Shown one piece after another: positions 46,713 to 56,100 of a DNA stretch of 64,000 nt. The position numbers were made by a program, and so were the translations under genes. A model generated the notes under the pieces. The model had not been told where the DNA came from. It saw only the letters and a list, made by a program, of their open reading frames with translations, and searched no databases. Location: contig LLEY01000217.1 in NCBI GenBank assembly GCA_001414485.1, positions 25,297 to 89,296 of the forward strand, written 5' to 3'. The first letter of the stretch is position 1, and each line of letters begins with the position of its first letter. This DNA comes from Calycina herbarum (lineage: Eukaryota; Ascomycota; Leotiomycetes; Helotiales; Pezizellaceae).

Positions 46713-48707
46713 TCAAAACTTCCTCTTCTTCTTTGGAGGCGCAGCTTTAGCCTTAGCCTCCAACTGCTTCTTGATCTCAAGTCTCTTCTTATCCGCACGC
46801 TCTTCACTCGTCTCCCTCACGGGAGGAGTATCCTCCTTCTTAACCTTTGCAACCGGTCTACCCCTATCCGGGGGTCCAGTTTCTTGAGAAGGAGCAGCAG
46901 GCGATGAAGCTTCCCTCTTGCGACCTCCAATCTGTCCTAGCCTTTTCTTGGCCGGCGTTGTGATTTCAGGAGCACTGTCACTCCCGTCCTCTGTATCAGA
47001 AGTGCTTTCTTTGACGGGAGCTTTGCGGCCTCCGATTTTACCCAGCTTGCCTTTTTTCTTCGGGGTAGTGGATGATTCTGCCACAGGCGAAGGTTCTGGG
47101 GAAGGTGATGGTGCTTTTTTATTGGCACCTATTCTCCCAAGGCCTCCTTTGCGCTTTAGGGGAGGTGGCGAGGATGGGGATGAGGATGCGGTGTCTGAAT
47201 CATCATCATCTTTGGGGGGCTTCTTGGTCTCTTTTGGAGGAAAAGGCTCTTCATCCTCTGTTGCCGTTTCTGAGGGTGGTGATTTATTGACAAGTGTTTT
47301 TGGTGGACGATCTTCGTCTTCTGTACTTGCTTCATCTACTTTGGCAGACGGAGATGAACGAGGTTGGGATTTTTTTGCCCCGATCTTGCTCAGCTTTTTG
47401 TTTGGTTTTGTCACAAGTTCGTCGTCATCTGAGGTTGAACTATCGGCTTTGGGGGTCGGTGCTTTCTTACTTCCAACGCCCCCAAGACTCTTCTTAATTG
47501 GCTTGGATCGAGGCTCATCATCATCGGTACTTTCATCACCCCCAATATTCTTGCCGCCGGCTTTCTTAAACCCGTTAGATATTTTGGATGGCGGAGGTGG
47601 TGAACATTTCGGTTGGGATAGGGGAAAACTGTCGGGTATCTTTGAAAGCTGAGAGGGGGCATCGAGATCATCGTCGTCAGAGTCAATTACGGGCTCAGCA
47701 GCTTTCTCTGGAGTTTGATCAGGATTCTTAAACTTGAGATGATTGGGCAGTTCTTGGGTCTGGAAATCATCATTGTCATCTGATGAACCAACCTTCTCAG
47801 GCGAAGGTTCTCTGATTATAGGTTTTGGCGGATTCTTCTTGATGGGCGACTTGGACTTCGACTTGCCAAGATTAGTTGAGATCTTTCCATTTTGCAAATT
47901 TACGGTGATTCCTTTGATATCATCCCACCAGGTCTCGCCATCCTCCTCACTCTCTTCCTTCTTTGCATTTGCCTCAACCGCAAAACTCCCGTCTCCCCCA
48001 TCATCTCGAAAGACTTCTGAGAGGAGAGTTACGGTGTCATGCGATATCTCTCTCTTCGCGTTGTTCCTCCAATTCGCCAGATTGAACTGTCCCAAACCCT
48101 TAACCCGTTCCTCAGCCGTCTTCCGATCAATCTTTCGACCGGATTTCCCCGTAGCTTGAGGGAACACTTCGCCCAGTGACGTACCCTGGTATTCCAGTTT
48201 ATCGAGCAGCTTCTGTATAACATGGTCCTTGTCGCGCAACGCCTCCGCAAGGCTCATCGCCTCCTGCATGCGTGCCTGCTGTGCTTCTATCAACGGTATG
48301 ATGAATTGACCTGCAAGCTGAGTCTGCGGGGCTGCAGATAATCGGACCGGCCATTCGAGAGGCATGAGACCCCCTGGCAAGGTCACTTTGAGGTTGAGCG
48401 TGATGGATGGTCGGTCATCGTCGGCATTGATCGTCAACGCAGCTGTTGTGCCATTACCCCCCTCCAGCCCCAGCTTGACTTTGTCCAGGAAGATATGCAA
48501 CTGATCGCCATCGCTGGGATCGATACTTGTTTCCTCCTGTTGGCTTCTGCGAATGATATCGCGTCGAGAAAGTGATTCGCTCCAGAGGTTTGTCAAGTCC
48601 GTCAAATGGATTGTGTAGGAGGAATCGGAGGGGAACTCGACCGAGAGAAGAAGCGGTGGGAGATGAGAGCTCGCAGATGAAGACACACGGAGAGGCTTCC
48701 AGGCCAT
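46713..48707 (-). CDS. nej1: XLF/Cernunnos-like non-homologous end-joining factor
   Basis: Single exon, 664 aa. XLF (Nej1 in yeast) bridges XRCC4/Lif1 filaments and stimulates DNA ligase IV at double-strand breaks in the nucleus. Residues 1-130 form the XLF head (MAWKPLRV, LPPLLLSVEFPSDSSYTIHLTDLTNLW), followed by a coiled-coil stalk at about 130-200 (IIPLIEAQQARMQEAMSLAEALRDK). A very long acidic, Ser/Pro-rich tail follows. It contains five spaced LGxIG-like basic motifs (SLGGVGSKK, KLSKIGAKK, GLGRIGANKK, KLGKIGGRK, RLGQIGGRK; residues 407-597), each followed by acidic Ser-rich blocks resembling CK2 sites. The extreme C-terminus, PPKKKRKF, resembles the basic Ku-binding end of XLF proteins and can also serve as an NLS. 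The family assignment is by N-terminal motif recognition; the gene symbol is by function only. Confidence 0.85.
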   Translation of the reverse strand: MAWKPLRVSSSASSHLPPLLLSVEFPSDSSYTIHLTDLTNLWSESLSRRDIIRRSQQEETSIDPSDGDQLHIFLDKVKLGLEGGNGTTAALTINADDDRPSITLNLKVTLPGGLMPLEWPVRLSAAPQTQLAGQFIIPLIEAQQARMQEAMSLAEALRDKDHVIQKLLDKLEYQGTSLGEVFPQATGKSGRKIDRKTAEERVKGLGQFNLANWRNNAKREISHDTVTLLSEVFRDDGGDGSFAVEANAKKEESEEDGETWWDDIKGITVNLQNGKISTNLGKSKSKSPIKKNPPKPIIREPSPEKVGSSDDNDDFQTQELPNHLKFKNPDQTPEKAAEPVIDSDDDDLDAPSQLSKIPDSFPLSQPKCSPPPPSKISNGFKKAGGKNIGGDESTDDDEPRSKPIKKSLGGVGSKKAPTPKADSSTSDDDELVTKPNKKLSKIGAKKSQPRSSPSAKVDEASTEDEDRPPKTLVNKSPPSETATEDEEPFPPKETKKPPKDDDDSDTASSSPSSPPPLKRKGGLGRIGANKKAPSPSPEPSPVAESSTTPKKKGKLGKIGGRKAPVKESTSDTEDGSDSAPEITTPAKKRLGQIGGRKREASSPAAPSQETGPPDRGRPVAKVKKEDTPPVRETSEERADKKRLEIKKQLEAKAKAAPPKKKRKF

Positions 48708-49419
48708 TTTGGCAATCGTTCTGCAGAGGTCTGAGCTAAGGCGTTGCTGTTGTACCGCGCTAATGGGGTACCGGACAAAACGGTCGTGAGGCTGTGAATC
48801 AGTGGAGGAGATCTGGAATAGCGTGGAATCGTCGATGCGATGCGGAAGGTGACGGCTATGATGCTTCGTAAGTCAGGGGAAGTCAGGGGGAGCGTGTCGG
48901 GAAGCTGCACATTGCTACTCGAGCACAATGAAGATGAACGATATCGACCCCGCGAAATGAGGTTGTACCAGAATCGTCGCGGATGCCTATAGGCCCCTGT
49001 AAAAAACACGAGATCACGTGCCGTAGAAATTTGGCTAATGAGGTTCCATAGTATTTCGTGTGAGAGTATTACACTCTTATTATTTCAAAATTAAAGGGGA
49101 AGGAAATTGAGATCAACCTGGAGGTAGGAAGAGAAACAGCACCCAAGTAGTTGAAGAATATTGAGAAGAAAATCATAGAAGTACAACATGTAACAGTACT
49201 AAGAGAATTCACCATTCGAGATGTGAGAAAAGGCAAGCAATATAATTTTATTTTATGTCTTAGGCGTAAGGCGGCCCCCACAAGCGAATAGAGGCAGAAG
49301 CTGCTTCTGGTGGAGCAGATTTCGAGTGAGAACACTATGCCTTTGTGTGGGTCACCCCTTGAGATCGTATCTGTATATCGCCGACCCTATATACTATTAG
49401 CTATATACCATTAGCTATT
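48708..49419. other. Intergenic, XLF promoter side
   Basis: About 700 bp. One ORF overlaps the start of the XLF gene and is a shadow. The part near 49070-49400 is AT-rich with TATATACCATTAGCTAT-like words. No gene supported. Confidence 0.5.
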
Positions 49420-50457
49420 TCAATTTAATAATGAATAGGTTGGAAACTTACACATAGAGGTTATTTTCTCGTCGTTGGCCTTGTAGGTTGAAACCATGAT
49501 TTCTGGGACTTGATTCTCTTCCTCCTCCTCTGAAATTCCTGTCTCTATGAACCCTTGCACAATCCTTGAGCAGATTACTGCTGGTTTGTAAGACAGTTGG
49601 TAATACATGTGGTCATGTCCTGACAAGTGTCGAGTCCAGGTCGCAGCCCACGCTTTTATGACCCTTGGGGGCACAAGCGGTACTAACTCGACGTGTCCAG
49701 GAATCCTGGGGATACGGGATGAACGTGTGAAGTCATCGCGGGGTATCAGGGTTACCAACTTGAGGCTCTTGAAGCAACGTAGAGAATTTCTGAGGGAGGC
49801 GCCCGATTTGACTATTCGAGAGTAATTTATATCATACTGTAATGAATCCGTCCAACCCTCCAATGCCACACAGATTCGTTGAACTCTTCCCAGGTCGGCC
49901 AAAACGCTTTGAATTATCGCAGGGGGAGGACATTCAGAACGCGGATAAAACTCCTGGTCGTCAAATAGCAGTGGCATCTCTGCCCAGTTGAAGATCTTAG
50001 ACCAAGAAGCTTTGACGGCGGTATGTAAGCCAAACAGCAAAGTGTCCTTTTCAAAATCCATGTAGATATTTGGTTGCCCAAAGCATAGACGATATTTGGT
50101 GAGAGCTAACCTTCGAGATTCCTGGTTGACTCTGAGAGCTATCGGTTGTGGGGGCTGCAAGACTTTTGGGAACCATACGGCGGGATGTGGTGATAAGCAG
50201 GCGCCCGACTTGATTTTGCGTCGTAGTTTGCAATCCACAATTATCGAGTCCAGTTGGGTTGCGACAGGTAAAACTCGAGGCCCGGGGAGTGCCCGCTTCC
50301 ATATCATGAGACGGACTTCGCAGGGAAGTTTTGAAAACAGATGGAAGTGGGCGACTTCAGCGGACTCAGTTGTCAAGTTCTTCTTTTTGGTGGTTGACTT
50401 TTGGTTCTTGGAAGATGGTGGTTTGGAGGACCTTTTTTTTGCGGATTTGTTGACCAT
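49420..50457 (-). CDS. 2EXR-domain protein
   Basis: 345 aa from the ATG at 50457; the frame is open further upstream, but that part is low-complexity and begins within the neighbouring intergenic DNA. The start MVNKSAKKRSSK is lysine-rich, a plausible nuclear signal. The 2EXR signature FHLFSKLPCEVRLMIWKRAL is at about residues 40-60, followed by PQPIALRVNQESRRLALTKY and a second EXR-like stretch. The family is greatly expanded in ascomycetes and has no established biochemical role. The 3' end contains a good donor, ATGT|GTAAGT, near 49450; splicing there to either of two nearby AG sites would replace the last few residues (KFPTYSLLN) with a four-residue end. It is paralogous to the broken gene just upstream on the same strand. 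Confidence 0.8.
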   Translation of the reverse strand: MVNKSAKKRSSKPPSSKNQKSTTKKKNLTTESAEVAHFHLFSKLPCEVRLMIWKRALPGPRVLPVATQLDSIIVDCKLRRKIKSGACLSPHPAVWFPKVLQPPQPIALRVNQESRRLALTKYRLCFGQPNIYMDFEKDTLLFGLHTAVKASWSKIFNWAEMPLLFDDQEFYPRSECPPPAIIQSVLADLGRVQRICVALEGWTDSLQYDINYSRIVKSGASLRNSLRCFKSLKLVTLIPRDDFTRSSRIPRIPGHVELVPLVPPRVIKAWAATWTRHLSGHDHMYYQLSYKPAVICSRIVQGFIETGISEEEEENQVPEIMVSTYKANDEKITSMCKFPTYSLLN

Positions 50458-50750
50458 GATTGGTGGTTGATGCCTGCTGATGCGAGGGCTGGTGGTAAAT
50501 GTCAGGAAGCGGCAGAGGCGAGTTGAGATGGAGATTGCGAAGTCGCAATACCCTAATGATGAAGCATGGACGATGATGCGACGACGGATATTGATTCTAC
50601 ACACCGTTGTTGTTGAATGTGATGTTGTAGAAGTCCTGAGGGTTGGCGTGAGCGAGGTTAGAAAAAGAAAAGAAGTTGATCGGGAAGGCGCGTTCGGGTA
50701 TATCAGGGACAAATTTGACATTGACAAGCTTTACCTTGGGGACTCCCGTT

Positions 50751-51813
50751 TCAATTTCCTCGGACGAAATACCTCGATTTCTGAATTCTTTCAGAACTCT
50801 GCCCGCACCGTTGTTGTGGTAAACGATCCCAAGGGTTGTAGCCTTCGTCTTCGTAATCTGGAAGGGATCGAATGACATGGCCTTCTAAGATAATAACCCT
50901 AGGCTCATCAACGTCTGGGCCATGCATGTTGGGCTCAACGCTGCTGCTCAACAAGAGCTCCTTCAATCCCGTGAAGTATCGTAAATCTTCTCGGAGCTGA
51001 GAACCCCCTCCCTTATCCCAGTCAGCACCCGATCGACCCATCATATTATCATAGGTAGCCCAGCCCTCCTCATATTTGAAGCCTACTCTTTGGACAAGTT
51101 CGAGTTCAGCCAATACCTCTGGAGGAGGCGGGCCAGTGACGGAAATTCCAGTTTCGCTATCGAACAAGACTGAATCGAAAAGATGGTCGAATGGCATAGA
51201 GCTACGAAAACCGAAATACAGGACATCGATACTGAGATCGGCGTATATATTTGGCTTGCAGAAACATAAACGGTATCTCTTCAAAGCAATGGCCCGGGAC
51301 TCTCGGTTCACGGAGAGTGCTGCAGGGCTCGGAGGTTGTTTGTATTTGGGAAAGAAGAGAGCGGGAAATGAATCATTTTTAAAATCACCTGCTTTCATAG
51401 GCTATATTCTCTATTCTTCACCGTATCCTTGACGCAGTCCGAAACTCGACATGAGGGCATAGAATCCGAGGTCCCGGGAGAGAATATTTCTATATTGATG
51501 CTCGAACCTCATGTGGTAATTTGGCAAAATACTCGAAAGAGACAATATTGGCCATTTTTGCTTTGTTCTGAACCTTCAGTCGACGTTGATAATCCAGTCT
51601 CTTTCCTCCGGGTGTGTTCTTCTCCTTTTCAGCTTGGAATAACCTTTCCCGCAGATCATCCCAGTTGCCCGAACTTGGTAAACCAAGGTGTTTGCACTCT
51701 GCCTTGAGGTCTAGCATCTTCTTCCATCCATGGTTCTCGTGTCTTTTCCTTAACTCGCGCATTCCCTCTTCCGTAGAACTCCTCGGGTCAACCCAGCTTG
51801 GGGGGTGGGACAT
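50751..51813 (-). pseudogene. SAP + 2EXR-domain gene, disrupted
   Basis: Starts MSHPPSWVDPRSS at 51813. A SAP-like DNA-binding motif, LKAECKHLGLPSSGNWDDLRE, comes first, then the 2EXR signature FEYFAKLPHEVRASI. There the codon after ASI is TAG (51490-51492) where Trp is near-invariant; KYSLPGPR then continues in frame, matching KRALPGPR of the neighbour. About 90 nt later the frame changes by one, without a convincing intron, and the rest (FPALFFPKYKQPP, ALSVNRESRAIALKRYRLCF) runs open to 50751. One nonsense change in CpA context plus a probable indel make it a pseudogene. It shares PNIY and R-Y-R-L-C-F with the intact copy, so the pair arose by tandem duplication; the intact copy lacks the SAP part. 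Confidence 0.75.
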
Positions 51814-53150
51814 CGTAGCCTGGTGATTGGAATCGAAGAGCGCGAAATTGGCGACTTCGTAGATGTCGCGAGGTCCGTCGAAAGGAGAGTGAAGGTAGCA
51901 GAATTGTTCTGGAGGAATTTGGGACGATATACGCAACATCTGGGAACATTGGGCAGGGATGACACGTTCGCGAAAGCGAATTCACGTGACCAACACAGGC
52001 TTCAGAGGTTGCACTCTCAACCAACTTCAAGGCTGGTCATCGGAGCGGAGTCTGTGAAGGGATCGCTGCAGAACGCACAAGAAATCTCCCTTAAAGGACT
52101 GCTTCTATCCGGAATACGATAGCTGAGTCAAGAGTCCGCTTTTGCTTTGAGTAACAGCGGGAGAGAAAATGAGCTACAATTCATAGAGCCTCATTGCTAA
52201 CAAATTGACAGCCCTTTCCAAAGGAGAAGATATAATATCAGACCAGGAGATGCGGCCATTCCTAATCGGCGATCACAACCATGAAATGGCCAACAGCCAC
52301 CAAATTTGATATGCGGCTCTCATGGATCCCATTCCCTCTGATAGGCTCTTCATTCTTTTCCGCAATGAAAGTGGCTGCCGTCCAGCTGCGGTGTACTACC
52401 ACACCTCGCAATGGACAGTAAAAGCGGCAGTATGACCAGATTCCATAGTTCCAACTTTCTAGGGCAATACACAATGGGATATCAACTCAAATGTTTTAAG
52501 GCCATAAAGTTTAGTGGAATATCAAATTGTCCTAGAAAGCTAGAACAACGAGCTATTCACGGCCGCCGTTTCTGTCCACCGAGAGCAAACACCCCTTGGG
52601 AACGGCATTTCGACTGCACACTCGCGATTGATATTAAAAGCAGCCGTATGAGAGGGTTCTACAGGTTTGGGAGAATTGCCCAGGCTTTCGATCTAGGAAT
52701 AATACTTCAGCTTATGTCGGAGAGTTGGATATTACTCTCCCCCCCCCTGGTATTGTCTGTCATGTGCAAGGGTAGTTTGGCTGTGAAATGTCTGCAGTCT
52801 ACAGACAATTAAGGGGGGGGAGTAAGTGCGGCATTATTATCCATCGCGGCAATGGGTGGGACGGTCTTTTACTGGTCGGTTCTCTGAAGGATCGCTACGA
52901 AATTCCGAATCGGGTGTTGTGGTGGGATTGTCAGCCGCAAAGCTTGTCACACCCCAAGTCCTTGTATAGATCTGATATCAGCGGTGAAATCGGCAAGAAT
53001 AGCTGTGGTGCAGCCTTCCATACTGCGGTCGCGAAACGACCTACTATCATTTCCACCTGGCTGGGACGAAATCTTGAACGGCCACTTTCTCGCCTTTTTA
53101 TATCGGCAACGACTTCACACCTACATTTGAGGACCCACACTCTACCCAAT
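51814..53150. other. Intergenic region with a MITE
   Basis: 1.3 kb between divergent genes. Apart from the MITE at 52415-52575 it holds two homopolymer tracts (C-run near 52740, G-run near 52812) flanking an inverted CAGACAATTAAGG/TTGTCTG-like pair. No ORF with coding character. The last 100 bp before 53151 serve as the leader of the ankyrin gene. Confidence 0.5.
52415..52575. repeat. MITE copy 3 (about 161 bp)
   Basis: The left end ACAGTAAAAGCGGCAGTA is identical to copy 1 over 18 bp; the right end is more diverged (GGCCGCCGTTTCTGT). The interior shares TCCTAGAAAGCTAGAACAACG with copy 2 (CCCAGAAAGTTAGAACAACG), which shows common origin beyond the ends. Confidence 0.72.
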
Positions 53151-56100
53151 ATGGCGGATCCACCAAAGGCCAAGGAAAAGACGAAGGACCAGCTCAATAC
53201 CTCAATAGGCGTTTAGTCGATGCCGTAAGTCGTGCCGACTTGAAAGAAATTGTTAGGTGTTTGGATCAAGGTGCGGACGTCAATTCAACCGCGTACTGTG
53301 GGAGAACCCCACTGTGGATAACGGTCTTTTTTGGCGCCACAAACTCCAGAGATGCTGTCGAACTTCTGTTGAATCGAGGTGCAACACTCGACGCGCGAGA
53401 AGACGATGGAGAGACGGCGCTATGGAGGGCAATATCGGAGGGGAACCGCGAAAACGTCAAGCTTTTGTTGAGAAGAGGGGCCGATGTCAACGCAAAAACC
53501 ACGATTGGGGTGTCGGTTCTTATGAGAGCTTGCGAGAAACCTGATGCAAAACTAGTCGAGATTCTACTCGAAAAAGGCGCGGACATCGAAGCTAGAGACC
53601 CTGATGGCGAGACAGCGTTGTGGAGAGCAGTTACAAACGGGAATGCGGAAAACGTCGACGTGTTACTCAAAAGGGACGCCATAGTGGACACGAAATTGAA
53701 TGATGGAACTTCTATTCTTTCGAGGGCGCTGGCACAGAACAATTCCACGGTAGTCAAGCTTCTAATTGAAGCTGGTGTGGACTTTGAGACCAAGGATCCC
53801 GCTGGGGTAACACCATTAGGGCGAGCCTTGAAAAATAAAAACAAGGAACATGCGAATCTTTTACTGGAAAGACGAGCGAAAATCACCAAATCAATGTTGT
53901 TCGCTGCCGCCCAATTGGGAATCGAAAAAATCTTGAAAACTTTGCTGTCGGAAGACGATGTAGACATCGAGTTTAAGGACAACGATGGCTTGACGGTTCT
54001 CTGGCATGTTCTTGCCAGCAAAAACCAGTCTTGTATTGATTTGATTATGGGTCACCATCCAAATATAAATGTGCAAGGCAAAGATGGCGAGAACATGTTA
54101 CATCAGGCGGCACGGTTCGGAAACAGAAACTTCGTTGAATTGCTAGTGAGCAAAGACCTGTTTATTGGAAGTCTTGATCCTTGTAAGCGCACACCTTTGT
54201 GGCTTGCGGTCGATTCGGGAGATGAAGATTGTGTGAGACTTCTCCTTGATCCCCATGCAGACACCAATGCCCAGGACTCTGAGAACGTATCGATTATACA
54301 CCAAGCGGTAAGAAGGGAACACATTCATCTTGTGAAACTTCTTCTCGGCATGAGTACGACAAATGACCAAGAGAGCGAGTCGTCTGCAACATTGAGACAA
54401 GGCCATGATACCGAAGGGGATTTGTCTTCTCCAGATCAAGGGGCCACCCTCAAACAGGCCTCAATTATTCCCTTTAATCATGACAAGCCCGATATCGACA
54501 CAACGGATATCAATGGTGAGTCACCGCTTCTGAGTGCAGTAATCAACGAGTCAAAGGAGATAGTTGAGATCCTGCTAGCCGAAGGTAAAGTCAAGTTTCA
54601 AGGGGTTGATCGCGACGGGGACTCTGAGCTAGGCCGGGCTGTATATCATGGCTATAAGGAAATTGTAGAGGCGCTCCTCGGGGCAGGTGCGGATATCGAC
54701 AAAGCAAATAGCAATGGGCTGACACCGCTTTTTTGGGCTGCATGGCATGGTCACGAAGAAGTAGCTAAAATGCTACTCGCCAAAGGATGCCTCATGACAA
54801 CAACAGAGATCTATGAAAATACCCCATTGTACACTGCCGCCCAGTATGGTCATGTCTCTATTGTGAAGCTTCTACTCCAAACAAGTGAAGCTCGCAAAAA
54901 ACAGACGAAGAATATCAAATCTCTCAAGCCTGGCTCAATAATCCACTTGGATGGAAAATTCAAATCGAGCGAAAAGGCCATGCATGTAGCTGCTTCCGAG
55001 GGTTACGAGAAAGTTATCAAAGTTCTGTTGGATTACAATGTTAATCCATCTACCCCCAGCCAACATGGCTCGACCCCATTGCACATAGCAACAGAGCAAA
55101 ATGAACTTACCTGCTGGAGGTTATTACTTTCAAGAATGGATGCAGCGGGCATCGAAGCCAAAAATAACGATGGAAATAACGTGTTGCACTTGGCTTGTGA
55201 CGTCGGCAACAAGGCAATGGTACAGGATTTATTAGCTCGAATTTCGGCGGATTATTCCCTAATTTCTCGTGGAATAGTTACTCAGACAAATCGATATAAC
55301 GAGACACCATTGAGCATCGCCGTTCGGAAAAGATCTGTCGATGTTTTACAGCTCCTTATAAATATGGAAGCTGATATAGAACTTGTTGACGAAGATGGAG
55401 GAAAGTGGGCTACTATGAAGGATCTCAATTACGACATGGCTGCTACGGGGGAGCTGTTGGCCTCGGAAGGAGCTTTGGAAACCAAAGAAAATCGTGAGAA
55501 AACTTTGAATTGGGGAGCTCGCAATGGCGATAAATGTCTGGTGGAAAGGGTGATCAATTTTGAATTTGAAGTGAAGGATGCAAGACAGGCTTTGGAATTG
55601 GCAGGTCAAGCCTTGAAATGGGCAGCCATCGGAGGAAAAGAAGAAGTTATTGACTTTCTTTTTGGAAGATGCCGCCTAGATCGTTCAGCTGCTTTCGCCG
55701 AAGAGCTGAAGAAACTGGCACCAGTTGCAGTTCAAAGCGCCGCAAGGAATGGCCACGAGCGTGTGGTACAACAAGTGATTCGATGGTTGACCAAAGAGGA
55801 TAAAGTTTATTCTCGTTGCGAACATTGCCAACAGGGCCCCAATGACGAAACATGGACACCGCTGCACTGGGCAGTGAATTACAAGCCAAGCAGCGACGAG
55901 AAGGAAGACGAGCGCCAATCGATGGATATTGTGCGAAACATGATAATGAATGGTTGCAGTCCAAATTCGACTGTTGGAGAGGGAACTTCGGCAACGAAAT
56001 TAGCACAGCATCTAACAACAGGGTCAGGCAATCGTGAGAATTCTCTATCTGGCAAGTTACTGGATCTTCTCGAGTCACCTTTACGAGCAATACGAAAGCC

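Noticed and set aside
46918..47652. 244-aa plus-strand ORF opposite the XLF tail
   Set aside because: Ser/Leu/Phe-rich antisense of the Lys/Ser/Asp tail; no family features.
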